A stretch of 64,000 nt of DNA from the NCBI GenBank assembly GCA_014773175.1, contig VXCM01001499.1, positions 124,001 to 188,000 of the forward strand, in the 5' to 3' direction. Positions 1 through 11,922 of the stretch are shown here, one piece after another. A program made the position numbers and the translations under genes. Below the pieces are notes generated by a model. That model saw only the letters and a list, made by a program, of their open reading frames with translations. It ran no database searches and was not told the origin of the DNA. This DNA comes from Lucifuga dentata (lineage: Eukaryota; Chordata; Actinopteri; Ophidiiformes; Bythitidae). Position 1 is the first letter of the stretch. Each line of letters begins with the position of its first letter.

Positions 1-1
1 G

Positions 2-337
<336 letters not shown>

Positions 338-1200
338 CCTAACAGTGGACGTATGCATCAACCTGTCTTTCTACCTTCAATTAATGTAAATATCTAATTA
401 GTCTTTATCAAGCCTCATAAGACATGTTGCAGGAAGTACAACAGGCTGTAGAATGGGATACAAAGCTTTCACATATACTGTAGCCAAGGATACTCTGAAG
501 ATTAACATAGTTTGGTGTCCAAGGACTGGTTCTAGGCATGGATTTGGGACTGAGTTAGCTACAGCACTAACTCTATGTGACTCCTTCCTGTGACTCCTCC
601 CCATCACATCACCACATGTTCTCTGTAAATCACTGTAATTAGGACCTTATCCAGATGTTTCCTATCAGGCTAGACCATAGGCAAGATCGCAGTTGGGAGT
701 ACATTGCTGTGCCAGAAGACCTGCAATGATGCTAACATTTTCCTCTGCTCATTAAAACGGTCAATTAGAATGATGAGATATTTCAATTCTTTTTCAATGA
801 ATCACAAAATGACACATTCTCATTTGTAACTCCATTATAAAGTAGAGCTAACCTCTATTTATATCTATTAAAAACAAGCAGGACAGTGTTAAGTAATGTA
901 TTTCAGATCAGTTTGATAAATGGGATTTTTTTTCCAAATAGCTCTGAATAATCAATACGGCCTTACAACAATATTAAGTGCCCACGACAAAATAAATCGA
1001 TTCAACGAATCCAACAGAACTCTAAAGGCAAACTGAGTGTCATTATAAATCATTAAACAGCAGAATTGTACTATATGAAACATCAGTACCCTTTCTTGTA
1101 TAATCTGAACAGCTGCCTTGTATATGTGTTAAAATGTCTTGGTTTGCCACTGCAATCATCATAAGGTGAGCATATTCAAAACTAATCTAAAAAGGTACGG
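338..1200 (+). other. nxph2 3' UTR and downstream sequence
   Basis: No coding potential was seen after the nxph2 stop. The first good polyadenylation signal in the transcribed direction is AATAAA at 991-996. A 3' UTR of roughly 0.7 kb is therefore plausible, but the end is inferred from this hexamer alone. Confidence 0.4.
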
Positions 1201-1410
1201 CTGTGTTTGCAGGATGCACTTTAAGGTATCAGTCTGCCGAGTGGCCCTGCCGTGGATTAATGTGTCAAGAGAGGTGTGGGGAAGCGATAATTGCAGGACA
1301 GGTGGATTTAGTGAGTCTGGCAGACAATTAACAGCACTTTGTCATGGTCCTGCCACAAGCCCTGACATTACCTGTCTTTAATAGGCTTTAATTAGCCTGG
1401 GAAATTTCAT
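1200..1410. promoter_or_regulatory. Candidate conserved non-coding element
   Basis: This 200-bp stretch has more balanced base composition and higher complexity than its AT-rich surroundings. It has no repeat character and no convincing reading frame. It carries homeodomain-type TAATTAG cores near 1390. These traits are typical of deeply conserved enhancers near neural genes such as nxph2, but no alignment was available, so this is only a candidate. Confidence 0.25.
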
Positions 1411-4400
1411 TTACCTAACACCAAGAGTGAAGAAACTAAAAGCAAAAAAAGTTAAACGCATAAAATGTGTCTGGAATGATAATGAGAAGTGGGATTGAAT
1501 TTCAGAATGTCACACATTTCCCAACTGTACAGCAAACTTAACTAGACTGACTTTTATGTGAAAGCGGATAACATTCTGTCTTGTAGTAAATGGTGATATG
1601 TGCTTTGAATTAGCAATTAAATCAGTTATATTTGAAATCCATCTGCATCGTAAATGCCATAAGCAGTGTTGATCACGCATATCTATGGTTTTAGTGCCAA
1701 GTAAACACATGGCAATTATTTAGTTAAGTATTATTTTATTTGCTGTATCCCATGTCTTTCCCTTTTCACTGTAAATGATACTGTCAATTATTCACACGAA
1801 GAGAGGTGTATAAGGAAATAACAAAATCTAAGTTATCTATGTTGATGTTTAAGTTTTACTCCTTTGTGCAATGCAAAGTGTATTAATGTGAAACTCAGTA
1901 TTTCTAAAACTAAACGTGTTTACTTATGGCTTCACAGTAAATGATGTCAATTTGTTTTCGTTCCTCCAGAGAAATATATCAATAGGTATTGTCTCTTACT
2001 TTGTGTTTAAGCTAGCGATATCATGTAGATGTGTGTCATTTATTGCTTAGATTGCTTTAATTTCCATTTTTTGTAAACCTTGCAGACTGTAGCTACTTTG
2101 ATTTTCTGCTTGCTTAATCTTTCTTTAAACATTTCCCCCTGTAACACATGAAAAAGAGCACAGCTTTGTGTGTGTATAGTGTAAGTACAGATGTTCAGTT
2201 TGGAATATTTGATTTAACAGGGGGGTTTATTTTGTTAAAATAAGATTGTAAAGTTGAATTTAGGTTTTTATTGCATTAAACCTTATTTGAACATGACTCA
2301 CAGCATCACGTCATATTGAGTCAGCTTAACTCTTTTGGTGCTCACAGTTGTCTCATTTCATTCCGTCGAGGATTTCTCAACAGGATAAACACACCGTTTT
2401 AAGAAGTACATTTCAGTGTAGCTTTTTAATGGCCTATAAATCTGTGTCCACAGGCGTGGATGATACCAGAGGTACGCCTCAGGAAGCACATCCATTTTGC
2501 GGTGGCCATTCGGGACAGGGGTCTTTTCATTCGCTTCCATTACTCTTATCTGATCAGGACGAGCTATCCACTCTTAGCGTCAAATCACACCAGGTTACTT
2601 CCTGCTGCACACATCAATGCCTCAGAAACTTCTGGGTATTTTAATAAACATTTCATTTTTTTCATGATTTTCAGTGGAAAGATCACTCAGTATCAAATTA
2701 GTTTTACTTTGTTGGCCAGCTGTACATGTCATGCACTCATCTGACAATTAAGACCAATTCACAGGTTTGTGTTTTTATGTCAAACTATTTAACTTCACTT
2801 CCTGGGGTTTTTAGTGTGCAGCAGCAGATTTACATAAGCCTTGCTAGGCTACATCACAGCTTTTGAACAATGCCAGTGACAGCACATAGCTTCTTTAGTT
2901 TTAGTTCAGCACAGCCATAGTGGAAGATTAAAATGAAATATTTTAAACAAAACATCAATGGCTAAATGCCAGGTTGTAGTCTCATTGTGTCTTCAAGTCC
3001 TCCTAAGAATTTCAGACGAGTTGGTAAATTTTGCAGCCATATGGACAGCAGAGAAGTTGCCTTTTTGTTTTGTTTTTTTGTTTTTCTTTTGACAAATCAC
3101 ATATTTAGAATAATTCCAGTGATTCCATCTGACATCCGGGGATTTGCATTAGGTGTGTAAGTTTTGGCTCTAGTATGCGATAATAAATAAATAAACTTTT
3201 TACATTATTTTACATTTTTATATAAATCATGTCTTGGAAAAATCAGGGCTTTCTGAAAGTCCCAGTTTTTCCACTCATAATTTTGACTCTCTGAAGGGCG
3301 TTCATGTGCCCTTAGTTTGTAATTACAATATTTCCAATACGACTTAAAGGCACCACCAATCCCACAGAAAAGTCTAAGGCCTTTTTTTCTCGCATAAACA
3401 TTATGGACTGACATTAAACAATCATACAGAAATATACATAGTGGAGAGGTAAAGACACCAATTTCTAAAATGGCTTCAACAGATCAGAATGAATGCTGGA
3501 GCATGAAATGTTGAATAGATTTGCTACAGACACTCAGTCCAAAATCCACTTCCTCCCGCTACATATGCATCCACTGCTAAACGTGACAAGTTCACCAACC
3601 TTCACTGTGGACATCAAAAAGCATTCTTGAAATTGAAACTGAAGTGGAGGAAGCAGAAAGATAATGAGCAAAAGTAAAATCAACTGATATTCAATCAAGA
3701 ACACCTCCTGGGATGCAAACAAATTGACACTGTAAGAGTATGGCTGAAGATTTTCCCATTTTTCTCTCGTTTCAATCTGTCACTTCTTGTTGGAAGATAT
3801 TCACACCAGTATCTACAGTATGCCTGATATGAAAATTCTAATTAGAGCAAACAGTGACTCCGTTTACGTGTCTCCTGCAGCTACATTTTGCTATTTCGCC
3901 TGATGAGTCTAGTGGATCTTCTCAGAAACAAATGAACTAGAGCAGCTTTAACTAGGACTCTCACATTCCGTCGACATTTGACAGCACTGCCCAACAATGT
4001 TCACTTTGTGAAATGTGTGCCTTTTACCTTCTTAGCTCATGTACACAACATTTGACTTTCAAAGTCATCAGATCGCTGTGCTGTTCAGAACACGCAACTT
4101 TCTATCTTGTAATCATGAATCCTGAAGTCGCTGTACTTTGCAGACTACGTCACCTACCAGCAACAATGGGTCACAAATTAGGAGAAGGGATCTGTAACGA
4201 GTCTGTCTGCTCTCCAAACTACGATTAGTCACAAAAACACACAGGAGAACTGACACAGGAAATTACTTTTCTCATGGCCGTGCTGACTGATGTTTTGTTG
4301 CAGGTGTTACAACTCTTCTCATGTCTCCTGCTCTCACTAGCTGAAGCTCTTTACTATTGTCACTGCCAGTCAAGAGATATTTTATGCTACAGGACTTGGA

Positions 4401-4732
4401 CGACATGACAGGTCCAAATATTTAACCTGCTAGATATCTTATTGGTGTGTCTCAAATCACAACTTTGAGCAGTTCAACATAACGATCGTTACAGATTTGA
4501 CTCTGATCTGGCACTTTTGCTGGCGATATCCAAAAATGTCAGCTTTACTTAAACTCCAGTTCACTGAAAGCTATTTATTCTAACCACTCAACACAACCAA
4601 AATGTGCTGAGTGTTAAGCTGTTCTACAAATGCCAAATACTGTGATGTGATGTATCCAACGCATACCGAGACCAAAAAAAAAAAAAAGNAAAAAAAAAAA
4701 AAAGCCAGAAAAAAAAAACCAAAAAGTAGAGT
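1411..4732. other. Intergenic DNA between nxph2 and spopl
   Basis: This is AT-rich DNA with scattered short poly-T and poly-A runs. Open frames here are short and lack codon structure or recognisable motifs. No gene or RNA was identified. Confidence 0.5.
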
Positions 4733-5130
4733 TCTTTAAGAGCCATACAGGCCATTTTGCATGTTTGAGCCTAATATATTCAATTTCCATACAAGTAACG
4801 TTACTGACAATCATTAGGAAGCATTTTCAGATCACTCCACGCTTTTTATTGCACTTAAAAGCTAAAATTACATAACTTCGAAAAATAACCTGAATACACG
4901 TCTTGTTCATGACGATGGATTACCTATCCCAAAAACGTTTCTAGTATCAACAAGTTGATTTTAATAGTGTACCAGAATAAACTGAAACCAATGGCAGTCT
5001 GGAAGGTAGGAAAAACATTTTTTTAATTCATCCAGCAGTATGCTTTGGGAAATGACTGTCAGTAACATTATGTGTATGAAAATTGAATATATTAGGCTAG
5101 AACATGCAAAATGGCCAGTATGGTCCTTTA
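4733..5130. repeat. Dispersed repeat in inverted arrangement (two arms)
   Basis: The arm at 4733-4812 matches the reverse complement of 5040-5130 over about 80 bp. Shared words include GGCCATTTTGCATGTT and GCCTAATATATTCAATTT. The longer arm (about 4975-5130) also matches, in opposite orientation, a separate copy near 46475-46640. This is therefore a dispersed family and not a local palindrome. The arms could form a stem with a loop of about 230 bp. The family was not identified; a non-autonomous DNA transposon (MITE) or a SINE fragment would fit. Confidence 0.55.
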
Positions 5131-6541
5131 AAATAATTACTTCCAACTAAAGGTGTCCATCATTTCAACAACACTAAGTTTAAAGAAATGCGAACCTGGC
5201 CGATTTCACAATGCTGGAGAATGTTTTAATGGGTTAATGCAGGCATTATTGCAGACAATTTAATCATTTTTGCTTCCAAAAAAGATTTCAACATCAACAT
5301 CAACGTGACACTGAATGATGAGTAATATCATGTAAAAATGATGCTACTCTTAATTTACAAAATCTTCTGAAGACTCTGTCATACCACAATACATATGAGA
5401 CAAACTGAACCAACGTGACACACTCCCCCATCCAAACACAGAATAATATTGCCAGTGGAAGTGATGCTCAGCATCCTACAAAAATCCAAGCATGTTAGAG
5501 GAAATTTTGCACATAATTAAATTTTGCACAAATTTCACATGGTTGCAGAAAATAAATTGTTAAAAACAAAATTGGTACTTTGACACTTTCTTTTTGACAA
5601 TAACAGGACCATGCATTAGTCTTGCCACTTTCAGTTAATCACAATATATTGAGAATATATATTTGCAAATTGTCAATATTAAGGAAAGAAATTCTCAATT
5701 TAATCTATAACAGTTCATATGATCTGGAATATGCAACTGAAATGGGAGACTTGAGTAAATACATCCATATACTTCCAATATTTCAATATAGTTGGGCCAA
5801 AGAATAGACACTTTTCTTACATGTATTATAACAATTGACACTGAGTCTTCATAACGACAAATTACAATTTTTCCCACCAAGTATGCAATAGAACAGACTT
5901 TCTTGTACACTGACCTTCTGAAGATGGTTCAACTGTCATTTACATAGAAATGGTGCCATCAATATGGGGCATACACATCTTTGAAAAAGTGTAAAGAACT
6001 GACCTTGCACTGAAAGTGTTCATGCTTTTTCAATGTCTAGTCACAAAACAGGCTAAACATTACAAATATATAATATTTCCCATTTAATTAAACCTTTGTT
6101 ACGTTCCTATAGAACTCCATATCAAAATGACTATTCATGGGAACTAGTGCAAACTGGAGGAGGCCTGGTCTTTGTGACAAGGCAGGCACAGAGTAAAAGA
6201 GACAAAGTACTCTAGAGCAGCTCCAGAGCAATGGCAGATATATTAAGGCCATTTTGAAAAGAACAGAAAAAAACAGTAGCAGACAACTTGACTTGATACC
6301 TGTACTGAACAAATTTCAGTTGAGGCAACAAAGCAAGCAAACAACAGCAATTGAACCAATTCAATCCACTGATGTCGGTTGTCCACGTGCCAGCCTCCCC
6401 ACATCCCTGGCCAGAAAGTCCCACTCTGCTTTCTTCAAGTGGGCTGGATTTTGGTGGAAATAGAGTGGTAGCCTTCCCAGTCCTTCCTTTGTAAACCTAT
6501 GCTTCATACCTCCAGTTAAGTCCTGGGGTACAGTCAGGCAG
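5131..6541 (-). other. spopl 3' UTR and downstream flank
   Basis: This sequence lies immediately downstream of the spopl stop on the minus strand. There is no further coding. Candidate poly(A) signals read on the minus strand are ATTAAA at 6083-6088 and AATAAA at 4845-4850. They would give a 3' UTR of about 0.45 or 1.7 kb; the sequence does not decide between them. Confidence 0.4.
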
Positions 6542-9500
6542 TCAGGACTGTTTTAGACGCTTCCTGGGAAGACCAAAGGGTGGGCAATGTGCTGAGGCCA
6601 GGGCACGAAAGGCCTCGGCTACCAAGTGAGGGTGGGATTGGATCATTGACTTCCAGCCTGCAGTCTCCATTATGTCTGTAGCGTGACTGTAAGCAGAAAG
6701 ACAATGAAGTCAACGCTCAGCGATGAGAATGTGCACATTAAAAATCAATAAACATAAATGCGGTAGTAATGGCAAAGAAAATAAAGAGGGCTTGATTGAA
6801 GGGCTGTTTGACCAACTTTTAAAGGGCCATCAGCACTGCAGCACTTACTGTGGTGTAAGTTAATATTTATATAGGATTAGAATGCCTTCACATGCTGAAT
6901 AACACAGAGCTAGAAATAAGTTAAACACTTCAAGGTGTCCTATAACAGCACGCTGAATGAGCTGCAAGAAAAACTTCCCATAGAGATCACTCCCCCTTCT
7001 TTTTAAAATTCTACAAATATTCCATTTCCAGGGTTTATCCAGGTATGACTCTATTAATAACTTGGATACAAAGATACGGAAGCTTCAACAGAAAAGCCAA
7101 ACAGCACTCTGTCTGCCTGGGCTAAAACAATGAATTCTAATGCATCTGGTTGGGGGAAGAGATAAGAGCACGTTATTAATCTTGTGTCACATATATCAGC
7201 TAATTACATACTTGCTATTCCAGTTCTTTCCATCTTTACAGCCCAGCTGTCTCAGGACACTGCACCTATGGCAAGGAGATAAAAAGGTAAGCATTCAGGG
7301 CTAGTAAACAGAAATGGCAGCAGGAATTTATCACGGGAGGTTTNTTTTTTTTTTTTTTTTAGATACTTGCCTGTTGATAAAATCTATGGCTTGTGCTTTG
7401 AGCTGCTCGGCACTGTGCAAGTCTGCTAGGATGAGGGTGTCGGCTACGTTCTCCACTGAAAGGTTGTTGCACAAGGCCTCTTCACACATGACCTTTAAAC
7501 GCTCCAGAGCGTACTGGGAATGGGGTGGGGGGAATGGGGGAGTGGGGTTGGATGGGTTACACAGATCGTTAGGTTACAGCTGGACTGCCACGTGGATCCC
7601 AGTGGTTTAAAGGTTTTTGTCTCAACTACAGTACGCTGAATATAAATCAAAGCTACAGGTACAACCAGTCCCTAAATTCTTAAATGAATATGACGATTGA
7701 TGTCGTGCTGGTCTGAACACTTTAAATACTTCTTAGTTGCACTGGTACTATGACAGCCAAAGACTGAAGAGACTAAAGCGGGAACTGAAAATAAATTGAA
7801 TTTGTCTCTTCAGCAGGAGATAGGTCTTTGTAAAACTGACTGCAAATGACCAATGCCAAGTAAAAACATATATTTAAGACTTAACGATGTACTTTATCTG
7901 CAGCTGCCAGCAAACTGTCTGCCATCTTGTCCAGGTTTGGGGCCTTCCCTGTGTAGATAAAGCCCATCATTTCCTTAAAGACATCTGGCTCCACGTCACT
8001 GATTTCAACGCGGTTCTGCAATGGTAGACAAGATGATTCAGTACCACTTGGATAAACTTGAAAAATAACTGCAAAACCTTCATGTAAAAAAGGTGAAAAC
8101 TAAGAGTTTGGACAAGCACTTAACCAAAATTATGAGCAGCAACTACTATAGATACAGGAAATGCAGATGATGCTGATAACGTTCTAAGGAAAGAGCCACA
8201 TGAGCTGTGAAGAGAACATTTATAAGCAGTTATTCTTACCTTTTTACTCTCTTCCATTTCATGTTCAAACATGGCATTAAAAACTGGAGACCTCGCTGTC
8301 AAAGAAAGATGGAAAAAGACTACATTGATAATATCATAAAGAATTCAACGTCATAGCAAATTAACAGTTGGACTAGATAAACACCGACCAAAATTGTGGC
8401 ATGTGACAAATAGAGGAGCTTTTCGTAGTCCATGATGTCAGTGAAATCTGGCGTACTAAGTGCACAAAACACCTGTAATGAACTTTTCGTTTTAGACACG
8501 TTGCAAAATCCTCCTCGCTTCCACTATGTCAGCGTTTCTCTTTGACCAAAGCCCTCTAGCTGCTGCAGCTGCCACCATATCTAATGACGGGGAGAAATAG
8601 CCTCTCAATCTCCCCGATCCTACAGCCATTTGGGCCAAGAAGGGCCAAGTAGGGAGTAGTGGGGTGGATTAGAGCCACTGCAGAACTAGGCCACTGGAAG
8701 CCAGGAAAACAGACCCTCAGTAGCCTATCAAGGTGCTTATAACTCTCCAGAAGAGGTCATTAGGCAGAGAAATGTCTTTGGGTTTGTCTCCCGGTTTCTG
8801 CTTTGCTGAAGTGCTGCAGGCAAGTCTTACCTGCCAGGATGGATTTGTGAGCTTTGAACTCCTGCCCTCCCACATAGAGGCTGCAGTCTGTGAAGCGTGA
8901 ACACTCCCACAGGTTCCCCAGGTCATCAGACAGCTGACACTCCGGTACCTTCAGCATGTTCATGTTGGACTGGCCAGAAATATTAACAGAGTCCTGGACA
9001 ACGCTTACCTGTGACAGCAAAGATTAGGCAGACACACCCAACAGAGAGAACGTCATGCCAATGCAGGTGCATTAAGTACCTGTAGTAACAATCCTTTGGG
9101 ATTGCCATTCATTTCCACTGGCTTTGAAAAATCACAGTATGGCATGCATATAAAAACTTACCTCACAGAATAGCGTAAGCTTATCATCTGGCAACAGTCC
9201 ATTGGCTTCATCGAGGAGGAAATCTCTCCTTATGAATTTTTTGAAGCCCCAGTCTTTGCCTTGGACAAATCTATATGCTCTTTGGCTCTCTGTAATAAGA
9301 AGAGTGTCAGTATAGTAGCTACCTAAAGGAAGATTAGCACTGCTAAAAAGCAATTGAAAATCCATAAACGGTACGTAATGATGTTGGGATGATGTGTACT
9401 CACCCATTGCTTTTGTCTCTTCTCTTTTCGCATTCAGCAAGGAAAATTTGAACTTTGCTCTGACTTCACTTTTTGGACAGCTAACAAGAAGTAAATACAA

Positions 9501-10431
9501 GGACAGATAATCTTTGCTTTCATCATCCAGCCCTTTTGGATTGACGCGCAGACACCTGCCAAGTACACAGATGATATTCCATACTGGTTACATACAGTGT
9601 ATACAGTAGTTATATACATAATCATAACTAGTTACTTGTTTCTGTGAAGACATGGTTATGATAAGACTTCTGAGGTGAAATATCTTGTGCTCTCAGGGAT
9701 TATCATCGTCCCGATTATTATTATAATTATTATTATTCATATTCAGGGTTAGAATTAAATGTACAGACTTTTCAATGAAACTTGTGGTTGTGTGTGAAGA
9801 AATTCAGGATGTGATCCTGACATGTTTGGTCAAAACAAGACAAAGTTAGACATCATTGACCCCTCAGTTCTTAACATGTGATCACAAATTGTTAATCAGC
9901 TGGTATGTCAACATCAATCTCACATTGCAAAGATGGCTTGAAAAATGAGCAGTGACATTGTGCGCTTTAATAATAATAGTTATTATTATTACTATTATTA
10001 TTACATCTGAGCGTGAGTTTCAAAAACTTTGAAGATCTAGATTTTGTCTTTACATCTACAAATTTGCCAGGATTTTCAAGAGACAAATACAGTAAACTCC
10101 AGGGAAAAGCAAAAGTACCAACCATTTCATCTTGTCATTAGGACCAGAAGAGAAAGTCGAGCTCTTCAACACCTCCCCCATTTCTTCTCTGCAAAAGCTG
10201 AAGTTGCTGATGGTCCACATGTAAGAAAACTTCACAACTTTGACCTGCAGACCAGCAGAAAAACCACAGAGTAACTTGACCAAAGCCTGGTGTATGCAGA
10301 ACAGGTAACAATTCAAAGATGTAATTGTGTTTGTAGCCTGAACATGCCCATACCTGTGTGTAACACCAGCTCTCTGCTACAGGTCCACTTGACATCTCCC
10401 CTGGTGGAGGGGGTGTGGTAACCCGTGACAT
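6542..10431 (-). CDS. spopl: Speckle-type POZ protein-like, ten coding exons, 392 aa
   Basis: SPOPL is a substrate-recruiting adaptor for Cullin-3 ubiquitin ligases. Coding exons in transcript order: 10431-10354, 10244-10123, 9555-9404, 9289-9162, 9008-8831, 8295-8240, 8015-7893, 7513-7371, 7265-7212, 6686-6542. Every junction keeps frame, and the sum is 393 codons with the stop, equal to the human length. Exons 1-4 and the start of exon 5 encode the MATH domain, with the aromatic substrate-binding positions kept (QRAYRF and DWGF segments). Exons 5-8 encode the BTB domain ([26 protein letters not shown]), followed by BACK and the basic tail PRKRLKQS. The exon at 7265-7212 encodes the 18-residue insert ([17 protein letters not shown] core) that marks SPOPL rather than SPOP. 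An in-frame ATG at 10434 precedes the chosen start; the second aligns with the human start. One donor (7370-7369) is GC instead of GT. Confidence 0.96.
7212..7265 (-). CDS. spopl: SPOPL-specific 54-bp exon (18-residue BACK insert)
   Basis: The acceptor is ...CCATAG at 7266 and the donor GTATGT follows 7212. The exon is 54 bp and enters in the codon for R and leaves in the codon for N, so it can be skipped without changing frame. Skipping joins FIN to HATD through one serine, which reproduces the SPOP layout (FIN-Y-HATD). In the family, this insert in the BACK region is reported to weaken higher-order oligomerisation relative to SPOP. The upstream exon ends in a GC donor. Confidence 0.9.
7344..7344. 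other. Assembly join (single N) in spopl intron
   Basis: One N lies inside a poly-T run, 27 bp past the GC donor of exon 8. This is one of 21 such joins in the window; the length of the homopolymer here is unreliable. Confidence 0.9.
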
Positions 10432-10658
10432 CATCAGCTTAGGGGAACGAACCTGTCCAAGGACAACAATATTTTATGTGCAAACAAACTGCAATCGACC
10501 CTACTCCTGGAGCAACGAACTCTCCTCATCTACCTTTAATTTCAATCAATGGCCTTATGCCATAGCTTGTCTCATGGTGATGGTTTAAAAAAAATCTAAT
10601 TCAGGTTATGAGAAAAAGAGATGTTTACATGTGTACACACGTACAGAAAATACAAAGT

Positions 10659-11914
10659 TAGGGCTGGATGATATAAAATCCATTGTGATATAAAAAAATC
10701 TTCGATATAAAAATGAGGATGTCAATATAAAGTCAATAGAAAATAGTGCTTGAATACAGTAAGTTAATGACGCTCAAACAGCCAATAGCTTGTCAGAACT
10801 GGAACAAACCAGTCAATCTGGTGGCAGTGTCATAATAACAGCCCGCCCTCCTCAAAGCAGCATTTTATTAAACGGTGAACATGCTGCAGCCCGTGTGGTA
10901 ATGTGTGAGTGAAAGTCAGACAAAGCTATCAGAAAGTGATAAAACTCCAGAGGAAAAAAATCAAATGAGGAATAAGCTTGTTGGCAAAGTGCTAGTTGTG
11001 CATCCCGATCTGAAAGAGTTTCAGCACAGGAGGAAATATTGTTACCTGTGAGCGAGCTGCTCTGAAACCCAAGACGGTAGACAGGCTTGTCTTTCTTGCT
11101 TGTAATTTGTAGAGAAATAAATGCCTTTGTTTCTACCATGTGCATTAAACATTCCATTTAATTTTTATTTGAGAAATGCAAAACAAGGTTTAATCATTTT
11201 TATTCATTTTGCACAGCAGATATAATGCCCTCATTGCCCAGAAATAAGAGCTGCTTTTATTTACTTAGATATATGTTAAATTTAGGGATGTGTACTTTAA
11301 AATGTTTTTTTTTTTAATCTGTTTTTAAGACTTTATTTTAAATGCATAGACTTTTTGCACAAGGACAATGTATAAAGACTTAATAGTTTAAAAATTTTTT
11401 TAATGTTACAAATTGAAATATTTAAACTGCGTTACTCAAACATGCTACTTTAAATTTTAGTTTATTTTGTAACTGGTACAGTCCATTGCCCTTCATTACT
11501 ATTCAAAGCCGAAGTACTCAGTGTGTTTGCAAAATTTTTATTCTCCTTTTCACTGCTTGAAGCTTTGTATACAACAAATTATTTTTATGTTGACAACATT
11601 TTGGATTGCTGTTTATTTATTTTGGATTTATTTATTAAGGGTGACAGCAATTTGCAGTTTTTCAGTTCATACAATTGTTGGTTATTTTTTGAACATGCAC
11701 AGAGAAAATGTTAAAATAAATCTTAAGTTCAAGTGACTTGAAATGCAGCAGAATCTTTGCCATGATTTANGAAAATGTTAAAATAAATCTTAAGTTCAAG
11801 TGACTTGAAATGCAGCAGAATCTTTGCCATGATTTACATCATGACATATATTGATATTGATCAATATAAAAAATTTATCATAATAAAAAAAAAAATTCAT
11901 ATCATCCAGCCCTA
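10659..11914. mobile_element. Non-autonomous hAT-type DNA transposon in spopl intron 1
   Basis: The left end TAGGGCTGGATGATAT (10659-10674) and the right end ATATCATCCAGCCCTA (11899-11914) are perfect 16-bp terminal inverted repeats. They are flanked by 8-bp direct repeats tacaaagt (10651-10658) and tacaaaac (11915-11922), identical at 6 of 8 positions, as expected for the 8-bp target duplication of hAT elements. The interior is AT-rich and has no transposase frame that I recognise. About 66 bp of the internal length (around 11770) is an assembly duplication, so the true size is near 1.19 kb. Confidence 0.8.
11704..11836. repeat. 66-bp direct repeat around N: assembly overlap artefact
   Basis: 11704-11769 and 11771-11836 are identical and separated by one N at 11770. 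A perfect repeat that abuts a gap marker is best explained as two contig ends that overlap but were not merged. Confidence 0.9.
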
Positions 11915-11922
11915 TACAAAAC

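Noticed and set aside
6542..10431. Calling the MATH-BTB gene spop
   Set aside because: The 54-bp exon encoding the 18-residue insert, and the neighbours, identify spopl.
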